Under the pieces are notes generated by a model. The model saw only the letters and a list, made by a program, of their open reading frames with translations. It was not told the DNA's origin and did not search any database. Positions 1 through 6,180 of a stretch of 6,180 nucleotides of DNA are shown here, piece after piece. A program made the position numbers and the translations under genes. This DNA comes from Dehalococcoidales bacterium (GTDB taxonomy: Bacteria; Chloroflexota; Dehalococcoidia; Dehalococcoidales; RBG-16-60-22), in NCBI GenBank assembly GCA_030615475.1, contig JAUWZF010000075.1, positions 1 through 6,180 on the forward strand, read 5' to 3'. Position 1 is the stretch's first letter, and each line of letters starts with the position of its first letter.

Positions 1-846
1 TTCCCCCGCTACCGGTGTGCCTGCCTCCACCGCCTCGAGAAACTCAATAACGGCCCGATTAAACACATCAGGGCGCCACCGCGCTGTTTCATGAACGGAG
101 CCCTTTATCACCACGTAGCGCGAGCCCTTGATGTGCTCGTGTAATATCCTGGTACCCGTTGTTACCATATCCAAATCGTCACTGCCGACAGTAATCAAGG
201 TGGGCACATTGATACCGTCGGCGGCCTGGCGTTGCCATTCAGCCTCCCAGGGCCTGGCCCGGCCGACACCGATATACCCGTTAACCGGGAACCTGGCCAT
301 TCTCTCGATGTATTGCTCCTGAAGGGCTTCATCCTTCGGGACGGGAGGGAAAGCGGTTCCGGTGGCAATCTGGCGCCGGGCGAAATCGGCCATGCCTCTT
401 TCCAGCGCCAGCTTTTCACCCTTTTCCCGCCCCTCGGCCATGGCGGCCTGCATAGCGGGGTCGGTAGGCGGCTGGAAGCCGCCGTGAATATCAAAGATAA
501 GCAATGCTTTTACCGTATCGGGGTAGCGGTGTGCGTAACCGAGGGCTATGGCGCCGCCCAGCGAGAGACCGCCGACATAGGCTTGAGTCACCCCCAGGTG
601 TTCCAGCAGGTGATGCAGGTCTTCCACGAGGATATCCAGCGTGTAGTTCTCCTCCCCGGCCGGTGCCGAGGATAAGCCGTGGCCGCGGACATCATAGACA
701 ATAACCTGGTATTTAGGTGGCAGGCTTTGAATCAGGTTTGCCCAAAACTCCAGGCTGGCTGAGAACGGATGGATTAAGACCAGGGGGAACCCCTCGCCAT
801 ATACTTTGTAATTAATGTAAATGTTATCAACCTGGCAAACAGGCAT
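1..846 (-). CDS. Alpha/beta hydrolase (lactonase/esterase type), 3' end cut off by the window
   Basis: I translated this frame by hand. It runs from ATG at 844-846 for 282 codons to the window edge with no stop, so the gene is nearly complete but lacks its last residues. It has the canonical fold: strands around PLVLIHPF (21-28, oxyanion region), VYDVRGHGLSS (50-60), then the nucleophile elbow GLSLGG with S95. The acid is D223 or D224 in VGSDD, and H252 in GSVHE completes the triad. A cap domain fills about 120-205. No signal peptide is visible, so it should be cytoplasmic. The overall pattern resembles PcaD-type enol-lactonases and non-haem haloperoxidase-like esterases. As the last visible gene of the operon, it could open a lactone such as gamma-butyrolactone or cleave an ester or thioester to supply the hydroxy acid, but that role is inferred. 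An in-frame TAG at 886-888 limits the start upstream, and a TTG at 868-870 is a weaker alternative. Confidence 0.9.
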   Translation of the reverse strand, partial: MPVCQVDNIYINYKVYGEGFPLVLIHPFSASLEFWANLIQSLPPKYQVIVYDVRGHGLSSAPAGEENYTLDILVEDLHHLLEHLGVTQAYVGGLSLGGAIALGYAHRYPDTVKALLIFDIHGGFQPPTDPAMQAAMAEGREKGEKLALERGMADFARRQIATGTAFPPVPKDEALQEQYIERMARFPVNGYIGVGRARPWEAEWQRQAADGINVPTLITVGSDDLDMVTTGTRILHEHIKGSRYVVIKGSVHETARWRPDVFNRAVIEFLEAVEAGTPVAGE

Positions 847-856
847 ATTTACCGTA

Positions 857-860
857 CCTC
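857..860 (-). promoter_or_regulatory. Weak ribosome binding site of the alpha/beta hydrolase
   Basis: The minus strand reads GAGG followed by ten bases (TACGGTAAAT) and the ATG at 846. It is shorter and slightly farther from the start than the other sites, which suggests weaker translation of this last visible gene. It still favours ATG over the upstream TTG. Confidence 0.5.
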
Positions 861-888
861 GTTTGTTCAATTTCCCGTATGCTGGCTA

Positions 889-2079
889 TCACTTGCCGGC
901 CCATACGTCCTGGAAGAGCTGGCGGAGCTTTTCGTCCTTGCACTCGCAGGGACTGGAGTACATATTGACATCCTTGTTGCCGAGAGCGACCAGGGTATCC
1001 AGCTTATCGTTCATCTGCTGCTCCGTGATGCCGGCCTCCTTCAAGCTCAGGGGCTCGCCCGTTGCCTTCGCCAGGTCTCTTAACTTCTGAATCAGCTTTC
1101 GTACAGCTTCCTGGTCCGACTCAGCCTGAATCCCGGCAAACCTGGCGGCGGTGCTGAGTCTCTCCACGGGGTCGGGGGCGCCCTCAATGGGAGGATTCGA
1201 GGCGATGTATTCCAGCGAATAGGGTAACGTTATGCCCACAGACCGCCCGTGGGGGATGTTAAAGGTAGCTCCGAGGGTATGTGCCAGGGCATGGCAGAGT
1301 GACGTATTGCTGTTGCCGAATCCCAGTCCGGCTATGGTGGCGGCGTTCTGCATTTTCTCCCTGGCTGCGAGGTCATCTCCATCGGCATATGCTTTGGGGA
1401 GCCACTCGAAGGCCAGTTTCATAGCCTGCAGGCAGAGTCCGTCACTGAAATCTGTCTGCTGCCTGGCGGTATATCCGTCAAGGGCGTGGCCCAGAACATC
1501 CAGGCCGGTGCTGGCCGTCAATGCTTTGGGCATGCCGGCGGTAAACTCGGGGACCAGTAACGTAATATCGGGCACTATTTCCGTGTTGGCAAAGCCTGTC
1601 TTGCGGTGTTCGGCGGTGTCCGCGAGCACTATGGCCCAGGTGACATCCGAGCCGGTGCCGCTGGTAGTCGGGACGGTCATGAATCTGGCTTTCTTCTGCG
1701 AACTCAGTTTGGTCTTCACGTTAACGGAGGTAATCTCATCGGGGGCGATTTCCGGGTTCTCATAGAGCACCCAGGCCGCCTTGGCCGTGTCCAGGACCGA
1801 GCCCCCACCGAAACCGATGACCAGCTGGGGTTTGAACTCTTTGAGCAATTTGCTGGCCTCGATAGCGCCCGCCGTCGAAGGCTCCGGCTCCGCTCCGTCC
1901 CAGATTCTGACTTCGTATCCGGCGTTTTTTACCGTCTCGACGAGCTCTCCGCTGAGCTTCACCATGTTTTTATCGGTAATCAGGGCGGCCTTCTGGCCGC
2001 GGCCTTCAAGCTCAGCGCCCAACCTCCTCAGCATGTTTTTACCGAACAGGATTTTTTTCGGACTCAGAAAGTAAGACAT
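889..2079 (-). CDS. Iron-dependent (group III) alcohol dehydrogenase, possible 4-hydroxybutyrate dehydrogenase
   Basis: This 396-residue protein has the length and layout of the FucO/AdhB/4HbD family of soluble NAD(P)-dependent alcohol dehydrogenases. The N-terminal Rossmann-like domain carries the nucleotide motif GFGGGSVLDTAK (89-100) and the family stretch PTTSGTGSDV (137-146). The C-terminal helical domain carries the expected metal ligands D194 and H198 (GLDVLGHALDGY), H263 (CHALAHTLG, with H267) and H277 (IPHGR). From its position next to abfD, the likely reaction is 4-hydroxybutyrate to succinate semialdehyde or the reverse, as 4HbD does in Clostridium kluyveri; sequence alone cannot separate this from 1,4-butanediol, lactaldehyde or other alcohol dehydrogenases. 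The C-terminus has a CxC pair (PCECKD, C378 and C380) where many relatives have a TxNPR-like segment. The start follows a perfect AAAGGAGG site at 9-base spacing. The stop is TGA, 42 bases before the hydrolase. Confidence 0.92.
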   Translation of the reverse strand: MSYFLSPKKILFGKNMLRRLGAELEGRGQKAALITDKNMVKLSGELVETVKNAGYEVRIWDGAEPEPSTAGAIEASKLLKEFKPQLVIGFGGGSVLDTAKAAWVLYENPEIAPDEITSVNVKTKLSSQKKARFMTVPTTSGTGSDVTWAIVLADTAEHRKTGFANTEIVPDITLLVPEFTAGMPKALTASTGLDVLGHALDGYTARQQTDFSDGLCLQAMKLAFEWLPKAYADGDDLAAREKMQNAATIAGLGFGNSNTSLCHALAHTLGATFNIPHGRSVGITLPYSLEYIASNPPIEGAPDPVERLSTAARFAGIQAESDQEAVRKLIQKLRDLAKATGEPLSLKEAGITEQQMNDKLDTLVALGNKDVNMYSSPCECKDEKLRQLFQDVWAGK

Positions 2080-2088
2080 AATATTTCG

Positions 2089-2096
2089 CCTCCTTT
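2089..2096 (-). promoter_or_regulatory. Ribosome binding site of the iron-dependent dehydrogenase
   Basis: The minus strand reads AAAGGAGG, then nine bases (CGAAATATT), then the ATG at 2079. It is the strongest site in the window and shares the string AAGGAGGCGA with the site before abfD. Confidence 0.82.
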
Positions 2097-2103
2097 CCCC
2101 GGT

Positions 2104-3570
2104 TTAATCCAGTGGGTCTTCTCGTTTATTGATACCCGCGATGCTGCGGGCAAGGTCCTGCTTGGATCCCATGTCCGACTCGCGTTCAATCATTATCTTC
2201 TGCGCCTGCGGCGAACCGGCTCCGTGCATGGACTCGGTGTGATAGCTGGGGGCAACCACGCCAAAACACATGGCATGGATGAGCGTCAGCATCCGGTAGC
2301 GTTCCTCCGTAGAGTAGGCAGGGTCGCCTTTGAGGTACTTATCAATGTATTTGCCTATCTTCGGGTGCTTGAAGTCCTTCTCGGAGGGGGTGGTGACCAG
2401 GATACCGCCGGCTATGTCCTCAGCCAGCCGGGTAATTTCGTAGGGGAATCTGGTGGTGTTAAGCTTGCAGATATTGGACAGGAGTATGTGGGACTGATAG
2501 TTGCCCGCCTTGGTCTTCCAGGCCTGGTGGGCACTGGCCAGGCCGCAGGCGTGTATCGTCTCGGAGAGGTGAATCATCTCCCCGATTTTTTCCCTGATAT
2601 GAGAAGCCCGGCGCACCCCGTTGTAATCGGCCATGGAGGCGGCGGCGCCGATGAGAACATCGGCGATGCCGGGTTTGCAGCCGCCGTAGCTCTGCCGGTG
2701 ATAGGCGGCGAACCGCTCCACCAGCATGATGGAGAAATCGTATTCGCCGTTCATGAAAACCCGTTCCCAGGGGACGAACACGTTCTCAAAGACGCTCAGG
2801 GTCTCGTGGCCGCCGAAACCGTAGTTGCCGACATCTATATCCCCCTCCTCGAGCTTGCGCGTATCGCAGGACTGCCTCCCGTAGATATGGGTTATCCCTT
2901 CGGCATCGGTGGGTACCGCGCAGCAGACGGAGTAGTCTTTATCCTCCTCCTGCATCCTGAGGGTGGGCATGAGCAGCATTTCGTGGGAATTCGCCGTTCC
3001 GGTGATATTGGCCTTGGCCCCCCTGATAATCACCCCATCATCCCGGCGCTCGGCGATATGAACGAACATATCCGGGTCTTCCTGCTGGCTGGGCGATACG
3101 CCCCGGTGTCCCTTGACATCGGTCATGGCCCCGGCAACACACAGGTCGTTCTCCTGGACATATTCCAGCCATTTCCGGAACCTCTGGTGATAATCGGTGC
3201 CGTACTTTTCGTCAATCTCGTAGGTGGTGCTGAAGGTAGCATTAATCCCGTCCATGCCGACGCATCTCTGGAAGCAGCAGGCCGTCCTCTGTCCCAGATC
3301 TCTCTGCAGCATGATTTTACTGACCATATCATCGGGGCTCTTGAAGAGGGAGTTGAACCTGTTGACCTTCTTCCCCGTGAGCATGGACTCCGTGACGGCC
3401 AGGGCCTCGGTTTTGGGCTCGTGGGCGAGCTTGTAGGTCATGGCCACCGCATTGGTTGACGGCTTGATGATGGGGTCATTGACCCAGTCCTCGACCTTTT
3501 CGCCAAGCAGGTAAAGATTTAGCTTCAGCTGGCGCAGGCTTTCTGTATACTCGCGCGCTGTCTTTAACAT
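2104..3570 (-). CDS. abfD: 4-hydroxybutyryl-CoA dehydratase / vinylacetyl-CoA delta-isomerase
   Basis: This 488-residue protein is close to the roughly 490 residues usual for AbfD. The enzyme uses a [4Fe-4S] cluster and FAD in a ketyl-radical mechanism to convert 4-hydroxybutyryl-CoA to crotonyl-CoA, and also isomerises vinylacetyl-CoA. It shares its fold with acyl-CoA dehydrogenases and HpaB monooxygenases. The cluster ligands known from the Clostridium aminobutyricum enzyme (C99, C103, H292, C299) are seen here at C99 and C103 (ACCFQRCVGMDG) and at H291 and C298 (YHRQSYGGCK). Other active-site residues also have counterparts: T190 (NITGTANSHE), E256 (GGHETL), Y295, K299 and E446 (HTESMHGAGSP), the last matched to clostridial E455 after allowing for a gap near 400-418. 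The start has GGAGG four bases upstream. The gene sits 27 bases after the FAD oxidase and 24 before the Fe-dependent dehydrogenase. A paralogue acting on another hydroxyacyl-CoA is possible, but the full ligand set argues for the true dehydratase. Confidence 0.93.
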   Translation of the reverse strand: MLKTAREYTESLRQLKLNLYLLGEKVEDWVNDPIIKPSTNAVAMTYKLAHEPKTEALAVTESMLTGKKVNRFNSLFKSPDDMVSKIMLQRDLGQRTACCFQRCVGMDGINATFSTTYEIDEKYGTDYHQRFRKWLEYVQENDLCVAGAMTDVKGHRGVSPSQQEDPDMFVHIAERRDDGVIIRGAKANITGTANSHEMLLMPTLRMQEEDKDYSVCCAVPTDAEGITHIYGRQSCDTRKLEEGDIDVGNYGFGGHETLSVFENVFVPWERVFMNGEYDFSIMLVERFAAYHRQSYGGCKPGIADVLIGAAASMADYNGVRRASHIREKIGEMIHLSETIHACGLASAHQAWKTKAGNYQSHILLSNICKLNTTRFPYEITRLAEDIAGGILVTTPSEKDFKHPKIGKYIDKYLKGDPAYSTEERYRMLTLIHAMCFGVVAPSYHTESMHGAGSPQAQKIMIERESDMGSKQDLARSIAGINKREDPLD

Positions 3571-3574
3571 ATCG

Positions 3575-3581
3575 CCTCCTT
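3575..3581 (-). promoter_or_regulatory. Ribosome binding site of abfD
   Basis: The minus strand reads AAGGAGG, then CGAT, then the ATG at 3570. The core is perfect, but the 4-base spacing is on the short side. It supports the chosen start, which also places C99 and C103 at the same numbers as in the clostridial enzyme. Confidence 0.78.
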
Positions 3582-3597
3582 CCCACAGGCTCTCTGC

Positions 3598-5076
3598 CTA
3601 TTCAGGGGCGGAAACATGGTTCGGGTCGAAGAGTGCCCTGATTTTATCTTCCTTTTCAGGGTAGTTACCCCAGACGGGCCCGAATAATTTATTATCGGGT
3701 ACCAGGGAGTAAGCGCCTCCCTTAGCACAGGCATCCTGGCAGTCGTTCTTCCATTCTTGCAGTGCATAATTATCTTCCACAGCCGCCATACGGAGACATT
3801 CCATCTTGGCGATGTAGCCCAGTTCGTAGGGGCAGATCCAGTCCGTGGAATTGTACTCCTGCAGTATCGGAGGTCTATGCTCGTCCGTTATCTTATCAAC
3901 AACCTTACTGTACCTCACGGCCTGGTTGATGGACTCGTAGGAAACCTCGGAACTGAACCTTCCGCCGACGACATTGGCGCAGATGGCATCGGCAGCCATG
4001 AAGTTCGTTTCATCCTGACACGGAGCTTCACGGGGCGAACCCTTGAAATCGGCGACAATATCCAGTAATACCTTCTCCTCATATTCCAGGCGTTTATCGG
4101 AGCCGATACCGTACAGCAGGACCCGGAGGTCTTCCTGCTGCCGGGCCAGTTTGGAGCTTGCTTCCTTCCAGTACTCCCAGAATCCGCCGCAGCCCACCCC
4201 TCTGGTTCTGGCGACACCCCTGAATATCGGGGGTACCGTCATCACAATCAGGCCTATCTCGCACTTGCCCAGTTCAAAGATGGCATTGACGGCATCCTCT
4301 TTGGAATAAAAGCGGATATTGTACCACTTGAACCTGTTTTGGGGCAGCTTCATGGTGGTGTGATATGCCCACCCGTCCGGCACAAGTTCCTCGGAAACAA
4401 AGGGGAATACCTTTACCCCTATCCTGGTAATAATTCCGAGCCTCGACTGGTGCCCGGCGCATCCCCTCAGCAGACCCCGAAGGTCGGGGCCGGGTCCTTC
4501 GCCCCAGAAGAAATCCCTGGCCATAGAAAACGAACCCATCTTGAGCAATTCACCATCGGGGAGCACCCACTCAACACCCAGTAGCCGCTGATAACCGATG
4601 CCGTGCCTCCAGCCGAGAGGGGCATCACCCATATTGACGGTATTGGCTACCACCGAAGAGTGGCCGCCGCATCCCGGCACGAAGGTGAAAAGGCCCCTCT
4701 TGAGCAGGTCGGCTTGAAGGGCTGAGAAGGCCACCCCCGGCTCGACAATGGCGTACATGTTCTCCTCATCTATCTCAAGCTTGTTCATCCGCTTCAGGTC
4801 GATGAGTATGGAGTCATCCTTTCTGGCGTAAGTGCCGGCACTGTAGAAAGTGCTGGTTACCACGAAGGGCAGCTTGTACCTGTTGGCTACCCTGACGATG
4901 GCCTGTACTTCCTCGGTGCTGGCCGGCTCGATGCTGCATCCAGGCCGGCGTTTTTCTTCAGAAGGACTGGACAGACTACAATAGCGGTCGGCTTCACAGA
5001 TTGCCGGGTCATCGCTGACCCATTCAGTCCCAACAATAGATTGCAGTGTCTGATAAGCTTCTCTCGGTATACTCAT
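3598..5076 (-). CDS. FAD-linked oxidase/dehydrogenase, vanillyl-alcohol oxidase/GlcD superfamily
   Basis: This 492-residue protein has a PCMH-type FAD-binding domain at about residues 45-228 and a C-terminal substrate/cap domain. Visible family hallmarks are IEPASTEEVQAIVRVAN (49-65), the strand VEPGV (111-115), VEWVLPDGELLKMG (168-181), a GxxxxLGIITRIGVKVFP segment (208-225) and a C-terminal FDPNHVSAPE. The stretch from about 140 to 225 resembles 4-cresol dehydrogenase and vanillyl-alcohol oxidase more than glycolate oxidase. The loop expected to hold the FAD pyrophosphate reads TSTFYSAGT (74-82), without the usual glycine-rich run. Such enzymes oxidise an alcohol or 2-hydroxy acid and hand electrons to a partner. 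The Fe-S gene 21 bases upstream suggests a GlcD/GlcF-like pair. The start is supported by an AAAGGAGA site 7 bases upstream. The stop is TAG, 27 bases before the dehydratase gene. The substrate cannot be read from sequence; candidates include a 4-hydroxy acid, a 2-hydroxy acid or a primary alcohol. Confidence 0.9.
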   Translation of the reverse strand: MSIPREAYQTLQSIVGTEWVSDDPAICEADRYCSLSSPSEEKRRPGCSIEPASTEEVQAIVRVANRYKLPFVVTSTFYSAGTYARKDDSILIDLKRMNKLEIDEENMYAIVEPGVAFSALQADLLKRGLFTFVPGCGGHSSVVANTVNMGDAPLGWRHGIGYQRLLGVEWVLPDGELLKMGSFSMARDFFWGEGPGPDLRGLLRGCAGHQSRLGIITRIGVKVFPFVSEELVPDGWAYHTTMKLPQNRFKWYNIRFYSKEDAVNAIFELGKCEIGLIVMTVPPIFRGVARTRGVGCGGFWEYWKEASSKLARQQEDLRVLLYGIGSDKRLEYEEKVLLDIVADFKGSPREAPCQDETNFMAADAICANVVGGRFSSEVSYESINQAVRYSKVVDKITDEHRPPILQEYNSTDWICPYELGYIAKMECLRMAAVEDNYALQEWKNDCQDACAKGGAYSLVPDNKLFGPVWGNYPEKEDKIRALFDPNHVSAPE

Positions 5077-5082
5077 CGCTAT

Positions 5083-5089
5083 CTCCTTT
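5083..5089 (-). promoter_or_regulatory. Ribosome binding site of the FAD oxidase gene
   Basis: The minus strand reads AAAGGAG followed by 6 bases and the ATG at 5076. This fixes the start within the short gap after the Fe-S gene and supports translation of each operon gene from its own site. Confidence 0.75.
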
Positions 5090-5097
5090 ACCTTGTT

Positions 5098-6180
5098 CTA
5101 CCTGATTGCCCGAAGCATTATTTCGGTAATATCATAAACCTTCATCCCGGTGTTCATAGCCTCAGCGGCTTGACCGAGGATGTCCTTACAGTTGGGACAG
5201 CAGCTTACTACTGCCTCGGCACCGGTTAAGGCGGCTTCCTCGGAGCGTTCCCCGGCTGTCCACAGGGCGAAGTCCGGGAAGGCTGCCCCGACGCCACCGC
5301 CGTACCCGCAGCACCAGGCATTATCCTTGCCTCTCTGCATTTCAATAAGCTCCATCCCCCGGATTGCTTTAAGGATATTCCGGGGTGGCTCATAGATGCC
5401 TTTGTCTCCCCGCCGCCACGTCTTACCCACGGCGATATTGGGCGGCTCATATTTCGGTTCCCAGTGATACCACGGCTCGGCGAGCCTGCCGAGGTTGCAC
5501 GGGTCATGGTAGGTTACCTTCATGGGAAGGCGCCTGTTAAATTTGAATTTGCCGTCGTTCATCAACTGGTCGATGTACTCCGTGATGTGCAGGACAGTGT
5601 AAGGCATATCCTCGGTGGACTTTTCCAGAATCCTGGGATAATCCACCTTAAGGGTCTTATAGGCTTCGGCGTCACTCGCTATCACTGTCCTGGCGCCTGA
5701 TTCCTTGATAGCCTTGATGTTATGGTCGGCCATCTCCTTCGCCAGTTCCAGCTGACCGGTGGCGAACAGCTCGTGTCCGCTGCTCCATTCGTCCTTCAGG
5801 ACCGTGAACTTGACCCCGGCTTTACTCAGCAACCTGGCGGTGGCCCGGGCTATCTCCGGGTGCCGGTAAGACGAGGGGTCACCGACGAAATAAAGGATTT
5901 CCGCTTTTACGGCTGGCTTAACGTCCTTCGGCATCCATTTCAGGCGGTCCTTGTGGGCAGCGCCGTATATATTGTGGCTGGCCCTGACATTTTTGGCCAG
6001 CATCTTGTGCTCGGGCAAGGGGCCCTTGCCCCGTTCAACACACCGGCATCTCAGTGTCTCAATTACCTGCAGCACCTCGACATCCAGGTTTCGTTTGCAC
6101 CTTATGTCGCAGCCGCCGCAGAGGGTACAATGCCACAAAGCGTCCATGAGTTTCGGGGTGAATTCCAGCTTGTCGTCCAG
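5098..6180 (-). CDS. HdrD/GlcF-like (Fe-S)-binding protein with two CCG domains, 5' end cut off by the window
   Basis: The frame is open from the window edge to a TAG at 5098-5100, giving 360 visible residues. The Met at 6147 is internal, since 11 in-frame codons precede it and it lies just before a cluster motif. Counting from the window edge, a ferredoxin-type motif CxxCxxCxxxC lies at C18, C21, C24 and C28; a second such motif is usual in this family and is probably upstream. Two CCG (cysteine-rich) domains follow. The first (about 95-185) has the normal fold pattern, but its ligand positions read GD, SSG and SDAEA instead of GC, CCG and CxxC. The second (about 222-335) is intact: DPC at C228, WCCG at C290-C291 and CCPNC at C328/C331, with about 27 extra residues after C228. 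The family passes electrons between a flavoprotein and a carrier or quinone, as in GlcF, LutA and HdrD. The FAD oxidase gene starts 21 bases downstream, so the two probably form a complex. The family call is firm; the partner and substrate are inferred. Confidence 0.92.
   Translation of the reverse strand: MDDKLEFTPKLMDALWHCTLCGGCDIRCKRNLDVEVLQVIETLRCRCVERGKGPLPEHKMLAKNVRASHNIYGAAHKDRLKWMPKDVKPAVKAEILYFVGDPSSYRHPEIARATARLLSKAGVKFTVLKDEWSSGHELFATGQLELAKEMADHNIKAIKESGARTVIASDAEAYKTLKVDYPRILEKSTEDMPYTVLHITEYIDQLMNDGKFKFNRRLPMKVTYHDPCNLGRLAEPWYHWEPKYEPPNIAVGKTWRRGDKGIYEPPRNILKAIRGMELIEMQRGKDNAWCCGYGGGVGAAFPDFALWTAGERSEEAALTGAEAVVSCCPNCKDILGQAAEAMNTGMKVYDITEIMLRAIR

Noticed and set aside
195..675. 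Open frames of 99 codons on the minus strand and 147 codons on the plus strand
   Set aside because: Both overlap the alpha/beta hydrolase in other frames. The hydrolase frame carries the catalytic triad and runs unbroken across the region, so these are shadows.
847..888. Terminator or internal promoter in the longest gap, before the hydrolase
   Set aside because: No stem with a following T-run and no convincing -35/-10 pair can be seen in these 42 bases.
1606..3459. A 617-codon plus-strand open frame opposite abfD and the dehydrogenase
   Set aside because: It lies antisense to two genes with unmistakable family motifs, crosses their boundary, and its translation shows no recognisable domain. 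It is a by-product of GC-rich codon use on the other strand.
2104..3570. Annotation of abfD as a 4-hydroxyphenylacetate 3-monooxygenase (HpaB)
   Set aside because: The fold family is shared, but the monooxygenases lack the C99/C103/H291/C298 cluster ligands, and these are all present here.
3598..5076. Annotation of the FAD protein as 4-cresol dehydrogenase
   Set aside because: The resemblance is at the superfamily level. There is no neighbouring cytochrome subunit and no aromatic pathway gene in the window, while an Fe-S partner is present.
5590..5900. Frameshift or sequencing error as the cause of the missing cysteines in the first CCG domain
   Set aside because: The frame is continuous and the fold-typical residues on both sides of each missing cysteine are kept, so the changes look like ordinary substitutions.

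Overview
The window holds five genes, all on the minus strand and packed head to tail with gaps of only 21, 27, 24 and 42 bases. They look like one transcription unit read from high to low coordinates. Both end genes run off the window, so neither the operon promoter nor its terminator is visible. No RNA gene, mobile element, repeat array or CRISPR was seen, and no non-coding stretch exceeds about 42 bases.

In transcription order the genes are: (1) an HdrD/GlcF-type iron-sulfur protein with CCG domains, missing its N-terminus (5098-6180); (2) a FAD-linked oxidase of the vanillyl-alcohol oxidase/GlcD superfamily (3598-5076); (3) a 4-hydroxybutyryl-CoA dehydratase/vinylacetyl-CoA isomerase, AbfD type, with its cluster ligands intact (2104-3570); (4) a group III iron-dependent alcohol dehydrogenase (889-2079); (5) an alpha/beta hydrolase of the lactonase/esterase type, missing its C-terminus (1-846). 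Gene 5 is easily overlooked because its frame stays open to the window edge without a stop.

The centre of the operon is the radical [4Fe-4S]/FAD dehydratase, an oxygen-sensitive enzyme known from 4-aminobutyrate- and succinate-fermenting clostridia and from archaeal 4-hydroxybutyrate CO2-fixation cycles. A plausible reading is a C4 hydroxy-acid module. The hydrolase would release a hydroxy acid, perhaps from a lactone or ester. The Fe-dependent dehydrogenase would interconvert 4-hydroxybutyrate and succinate semialdehyde. The dehydratase would convert 4-hydroxybutyryl-CoA to crotonyl-CoA. The FAD/Fe-S pair would oxidise an alcohol or hydroxy acid and pass electrons to a carrier such as ETF or quinone. 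No CoA transferase or CoA ligase lies in the window, so the activation step must be encoded elsewhere. The pathway is inference; the family assignments are read directly from motifs.

The organism is most likely an anaerobic bacterium with moderately high GC, strong AGGAGG-type ribosome binding sites and an HdrD-like redox repertoire. This would fit an uncultured Chloroflexota (Dehalococcoidia) or Desulfobacterota lineage, but the taxonomic guess is weak. The most unusual point is that the first CCG domain of the Fe-S protein keeps its fold pattern but has lost its cluster-binding cysteines.
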